64,000 bases of DNA from Halalkalibacter nanhaiisediminis (GTDB lineage: Bacteria; Bacillota; Bacilli; Bacillales; Bacillaceae_D): assembly GCF_007830185.1 (NCBI RefSeq), contig NZ_VLKZ01000001.1:310001-374000 (forward strand), in the 5' to 3' direction. Under the pieces are notes generated by a model. That model was not told the origin of the DNA. It ran no database searches and saw only the letters and a program-made list of their open reading frames with translations. Position 1 is the first letter of the stretch; each line of letters starts with the position of its first letter. A program made the position numbers and the translations under genes. Positions 61,316 through 64,000 of this stretch are shown piece by piece.

Positions 61316-62554
61316 ATGGCTAAGTTAGGAGCGCTTCTAGGTAGGAGGGGAAATACCAATCCTATTCGAGATTTGAATTCAAAAAATATAGCAGCAGGAT
61401 TTGTTTCAGGATTACTTGCAATGGTGGGCGCACCAGTTCTTATTTTAGCTGCGGCAGCGAATGGTGATTTCACGATGACGCAGACGATTATGTGGGTGTT
61501 TGCTGTTCATGTGTTTGGGGGGATTTTAAGTATTCTTTTGCCTCTCTATTACAGAATGCCGATTGTTGCGTGCCATTCGATTACTGGGGTTGCATTTTTA
61601 GCGACAGTCACCACTCAATTTACGTTTCATCAGCTAATCGGTGCCTATATTGTGTCAGGATTGTTGATCTTTCTTGTTGGTTATTTAGGGGCTTTTTCAA
61701 AATTAATTCATTATGTTCCGAGAGAAATTATTGCCGCGATGCTAGCAGGCATGATCATGAAATATATGGTTAATTTTATTGTGTCGATTAATCAAATGAT
61801 CTTGGTTGGTGGTGTAGCACTAATTGTTTTTTTTGTTTTTAGTAAATGGAAAACTCGAATTCCGCCGATGGTTGCGGCGATTATAACTGGGTTTGTTGTC
61901 TTGCTTATCATAGAGCCGCTGAATTCTAGTGGGCTGGCAACGTCTTTTGTTCTTCCGCAGATGCAAATGCCCGAATTTAATTTAATTAGCTTTGTTTCCG
62001 TTTCCATTCCTTTGGTGCTGCTCATTTTAAGTAATGACGCGGCTGTTGGGATTGGGGCATTGGAACAAAATCATTATCGTCCTCCAATCAATCGAATCAT
62101 TTCTAGTAGTGGGATCTTTTCGGTTATGGCAAGCTTCTTTGGAGGGCAATCAGCTAATATTGCAGGCATGATGACGGCGATTTGTTCAGATGAAGTGTCA
62201 GGTCCAAGGGAAAAAAGGTATATGGGTGCTGTTGTATCAGGGGTCATTATTCTGTTCTTTGGTATTTTTTCATGGAAGGTTGTGCCGTTTATTCAAGGCT
62301 TGCCAGAGGCGTTTGTGGCAATGCTTCTCGGATTTGCACTGCTTGGAGTGTTCGGCAATAGCTTGCAGGTTAGCTTTTCAAATCCGGCAATGAAGTTGAG
62401 TGTGGCTTTTACATTTATCATTGCAGTATCTGGAACGACTGTTTTTAATATTAGTGCACCAGTCTGGGCTGTGTTAATTGGTACGTTCATTGCCAAGTAT
62501 ATTGAGAATCAGCAGGTGAAAGTGAATGAGCAAGAGAAGAAACGAACGGCTTAG
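61316..62554 (+). CDS. BenE-family transporter
   Basis: 412 residues from ATG 61316 behind AGAGGGGA; an upstream in-frame ATG at 61274 lies in the promoter. About 11-12 membrane helices, a BenE/NCS2-like layout with NIAAGFVSGLLAMVGAPVLI, MPIVACHSITGVAFLATV and FFGGQSANIAGMMTAICSDE. Members are described as benzoate:proton symporters; the substrate here is not shown by context. Confidence 0.85.
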   Translation: MAKLGALLGRRGNTNPIRDLNSKNIAAGFVSGLLAMVGAPVLILAAAANGDFTMTQTIMWVFAVHVFGGILSILLPLYYRMPIVACHSITGVAFLATVTTQFTFHQLIGAYIVSGLLIFLVGYLGAFSKLIHYVPREIIAAMLAGMIMKYMVNFIVSINQMILVGGVALIVFFVFSKWKTRIPPMVAAIITGFVVLLIIEPLNSSGLATSFVLPQMQMPEFNLISFVSVSIPLVLLILSNDAAVGIGALEQNHYRPPINRIISSSGIFSVMASFFGGQSANIAGMMTAICSDEVSGPREKRYMGAVVSGVIILFFGIFSWKVVPFIQGLPEAFVAMLLGFALLGVFGNSLQVSFSNPAMKLSVAFTFIIAVSGTTVFNISAPVWAVLIGTFIAKYIENQQVKVNEQEKKRTA

Positions 62555-62595
62555 GGTGCTGTTTTGGTAAAAAACATGATAAGGAGTCAAGGGAG

Positions 62596-62627
62596 GCTGT
62601 TGAAAAAGGGTTTTCAACAGCTTTTTT
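62596..62627 (+). terminator. Terminator of the BenE gene
   Basis: GCTGTTGAAAA (62596-62606) pairs perfectly with TTTTCAACAGC (62611-62621), then six T. Confidence 0.92.
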
Positions 62628-62676
62628 CTCGTTATTTTAGGTAGATACAGTCATGTGGTGTTGTTGGATTAGTTAT

Positions 62677-62770
62677 TTCGGTCTAATGGAGGTATTTATC
62701 GGTCGAATGTGGTGTTTTATCGGTCTAACTCAGGTATTATTCGGTCTAATGTGAGGATTTATCGGTCTAA
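62677..62770 (+). repeat. 21-bp-period TTCGGTCTAA array 6
   Basis: Units start at 62677, 62698, 62719, 62740 and 62761, exactly 21 bp apart: (T/A)TCGGTC(T/G)AA. It follows the BenE terminator by 50 bp with the same polarity. Confidence 0.92.
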
Positions 62771-62837
62771 CAACATATTATGACATTTTTCGATATGAGT
62801 TTGATAGCTAGTTAGTCAGCAGCCAGAATCTCACTCA

Positions 62838-62879
62838 AAAAAAATAGCCCCCTGCCCAACCAAGTCAGGTGACTATTTC
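62838..62879 (-). terminator. Terminator of the SLH-CAP gene
   Basis: On the minus strand AAATAG ... CACCTG closes on CAGGGG ... CTATTT, then T residues. Confidence 0.75.
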
Positions 62880-62885
62880 TAATAA

Positions 62886-63914
62886 TTATCGCCCAATAAA
62901 CATTTGTGTCCAGTAATGCTGCATGCTGCCGCCCTTTGCGTAGCCTACACCTAAATGCGTATAGTCGGGATTAAGGATATTTTTTCTGTGTCCTTCGCTA
63001 TTCATCCAGTCTTCTACGACCTCACTTGCAGATGTTTGACCAGCTGCGATATTTTCACCAGCAGTACGATAGGTGATCCCGAACTCGCTCATCATCTCGA
63101 ACGGCGAACCATATGTTGGAGATGTGTGAGCGAAATAGTGTTGGTCGCGCATGTCTTCGGATTTCGAGCGAGCGACTTTTTGCGTTTCTTCATCTAATTG
63201 GAGCGAACTCAATCCGCGTTTTTCTCTTTCGGCGTTTGTTAAATCGAGAACTTGTTGTTCAAATTGAGTGATCTCCTCAAGTTCAGGGGTGACAGGCTTG
63301 ATTTGAACAGATTCTCGAAATCTCTCATCTAATGCTCTTGCTAAAAAAGCAGAGAATTCGGCTCTTTTCATCGCATTGCCAGCTTTAAACGTACCATCAG
63401 GGTAGCCAGCTGTAATCTTGTTAGCGACTAAAGCTTGAATGTCTGCATAAAATAGGTGATTTGGCTGAATATCTCTGAACTCATGATCTGACGTACCAGA
63501 AAGATCAAATGCCCTCTCAAGAATCGCTGCCATTTGTCCGCGAGTTAACGGGCTTCGTGGCGAATAATTGCCACCAAAGCCTTCGATAATGCCTTGTGCT
63601 GCAACTGCATTGATGGCACCATAAGCATAAAAATCTTCGCTCACATCTTGAAAGGTGGCAGTGGTTGCCTCAGTTGGATCTAATTCTAGTGTCCTAGCAA
63701 TCATAATCGCGGCATCTGCGCGAGTGACTGTCTGACTTGGTCTAAATGTGTTGTCCTCAAATCCTTTAATAATCTCTTGATTAGATAAAAAGTTTATTTC
63801 CTCTATTGCCCAATGATTACCTGTTACATCAGGAAATTGGCTGCTGGCATTTGCTGGTGTGACGGTAACTGTCAGAGCGATTATGAAACTAAGCATGAAG
63901 CTGAGTAATCTCAT
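62886..63914 (-). CDS. Secreted SLH-anchored CAP-domain protein
   Basis: 342 residues. Signal peptide 1-24 (ANA/S), three SLH domains at about 26-80, 86-140 and 145-195, then a YkwD-type CAP/SCP domain at 215-342 with the metal-site motifs HYFAHTSP, GENIAAG and GHRKNILNPDY. CAP proteins of bacilli are extracellular and poorly characterised; the SLH triplet attaches this one to the wall. Start fixed by GAGGAGGG. A likely partner is the S-layer polymer also bound by the protein at 3674. Confidence 0.92.
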   Translation of the reverse strand: MRLLSFMLSFIIALTVTVTPANASSQFPDVTGNHWAIEEINFLSNQEIIKGFEDNTFRPSQTVTRADAAIMIARTLELDPTEATTATFQDVSEDFYAYGAINAVAAQGIIEGFGGNYSPRSPLTRGQMAAILERAFDLSGTSDHEFRDIQPNHLFYADIQALVANKITAGYPDGTFKAGNAMKRAEFSAFLARALDERFRESVQIKPVTPELEEITQFEQQVLDLTNAEREKRGLSSLQLDEETQKVARSKSEDMRDQHYFAHTSPTYGSPFEMMSEFGITYRTAGENIAAGQTSASEVVEDWMNSEGHRKNILNPDYTHLGVGYAKGGSMQHYWTQMFIGR

Positions 63915-63948
63915 CTTGTTTTCCCTCCTCTTAATCTAGTTGTCATCT

Positions 63949-63957
63949 ATTATATCA
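63949..63957 (-). promoter_or_regulatory. Extended -10 promoter of the SLH-CAP gene
   Basis: On the minus strand TGATATAAT, an extended -10 about 35 bp before the start codon. Confidence 0.6.
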
Positions 63958-64000
63958 TTGCCAATGGTGGTTCTAATTTACTGATTATGAGAGAGGGAAA

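Overview
The window comes from a low-GC Gram-positive bacterium of the Bacillaceae. The evidence is strong AGGAGG-type ribosome binding sites, frequent TTG and GTG starts, sigma-A promoters with 17-bp spacers, S-layer-homology (SLH) proteins, ComK, a B. subtilis-like eps gene set and cre-type operators. The SLH proteins and exopolysaccharide genes fit an alkaliphilic or soil Bacillus relative, but the species cannot be named from this sequence.

Layout. 0-10 kb: the tail of an arginase/agmatinase-family gene, a PAS-GGDEF-EAL c-di-GMP enzyme, two exported surface proteins, a tnpB-only IS200/IS605-type element with a divergent 45-codon ribbon-helix-helix (RHH) gene, and small membrane proteins. 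10-27.8 kb: an exopolysaccharide or cell-wall glycopolymer locus. It has a PHP tyrosine phosphatase, a structured leader at the position of the EAR/epsC RNA, EpsC, GalU, EpsN, EpsL and EpsM (diacetylbacillosamine synthesis and priming), glycosyltransferases, UDP-glucose dehydrogenase, a Wzy-like polymerase, a CDP-glycerol-dependent glycerophosphotransferase, a MurJ/Wzx-type flippase, TagD, and a galE cut short by a mobile element. A decayed ISL3 element separates the flippase from tagD.

27.7-46.6 kb: a mosaic mobile and defence island built on repeated pieces of one ancestral block: REP palindrome, RAYT transposase a, comM, RAYT b, istB. One comM copy is intact and three are fragments. Between the fragments lie two defence cargos. 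The first is an Abi_2 (AbiD/F-like) gene with a candidate downstream ncRNA. The second is a complete Wadjet-type operon in the order jetD-jetA-jetB-jetC, followed by a PLD-nuclease/zinc-ribbon gene and a gene ending in a HEPN-like motif. Both comM 3' fragments start at the same codon region (Walker B) and share the same upstream flank, which points to a recurrent insertion site.

46.6-64 kb: comK, an XRE regulator, a carbohydrate group (binding lipoprotein, SGNH esterase, agarase-like glycosidase) linked by three similar cre/LacI-type palindromes, an IclR-symporter-pyroglutamyl-peptidase operon, a glycosyltransferase, a BenE transporter, and an SLH-CAP secreted protein.

The most striking unexplained structure is a family of six intergenic arrays built on TTCGGTCTAA. 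The units repeat almost exactly every 21 bp, which is two DNA helical turns. In all six the motif points the same way as the gene upstream, and four of them lie just past that gene's terminator. A second repeat family rich in CTAACCAACTA fills nearly every gap between 9.9 and 14.75 kb and is not seen elsewhere in the window.
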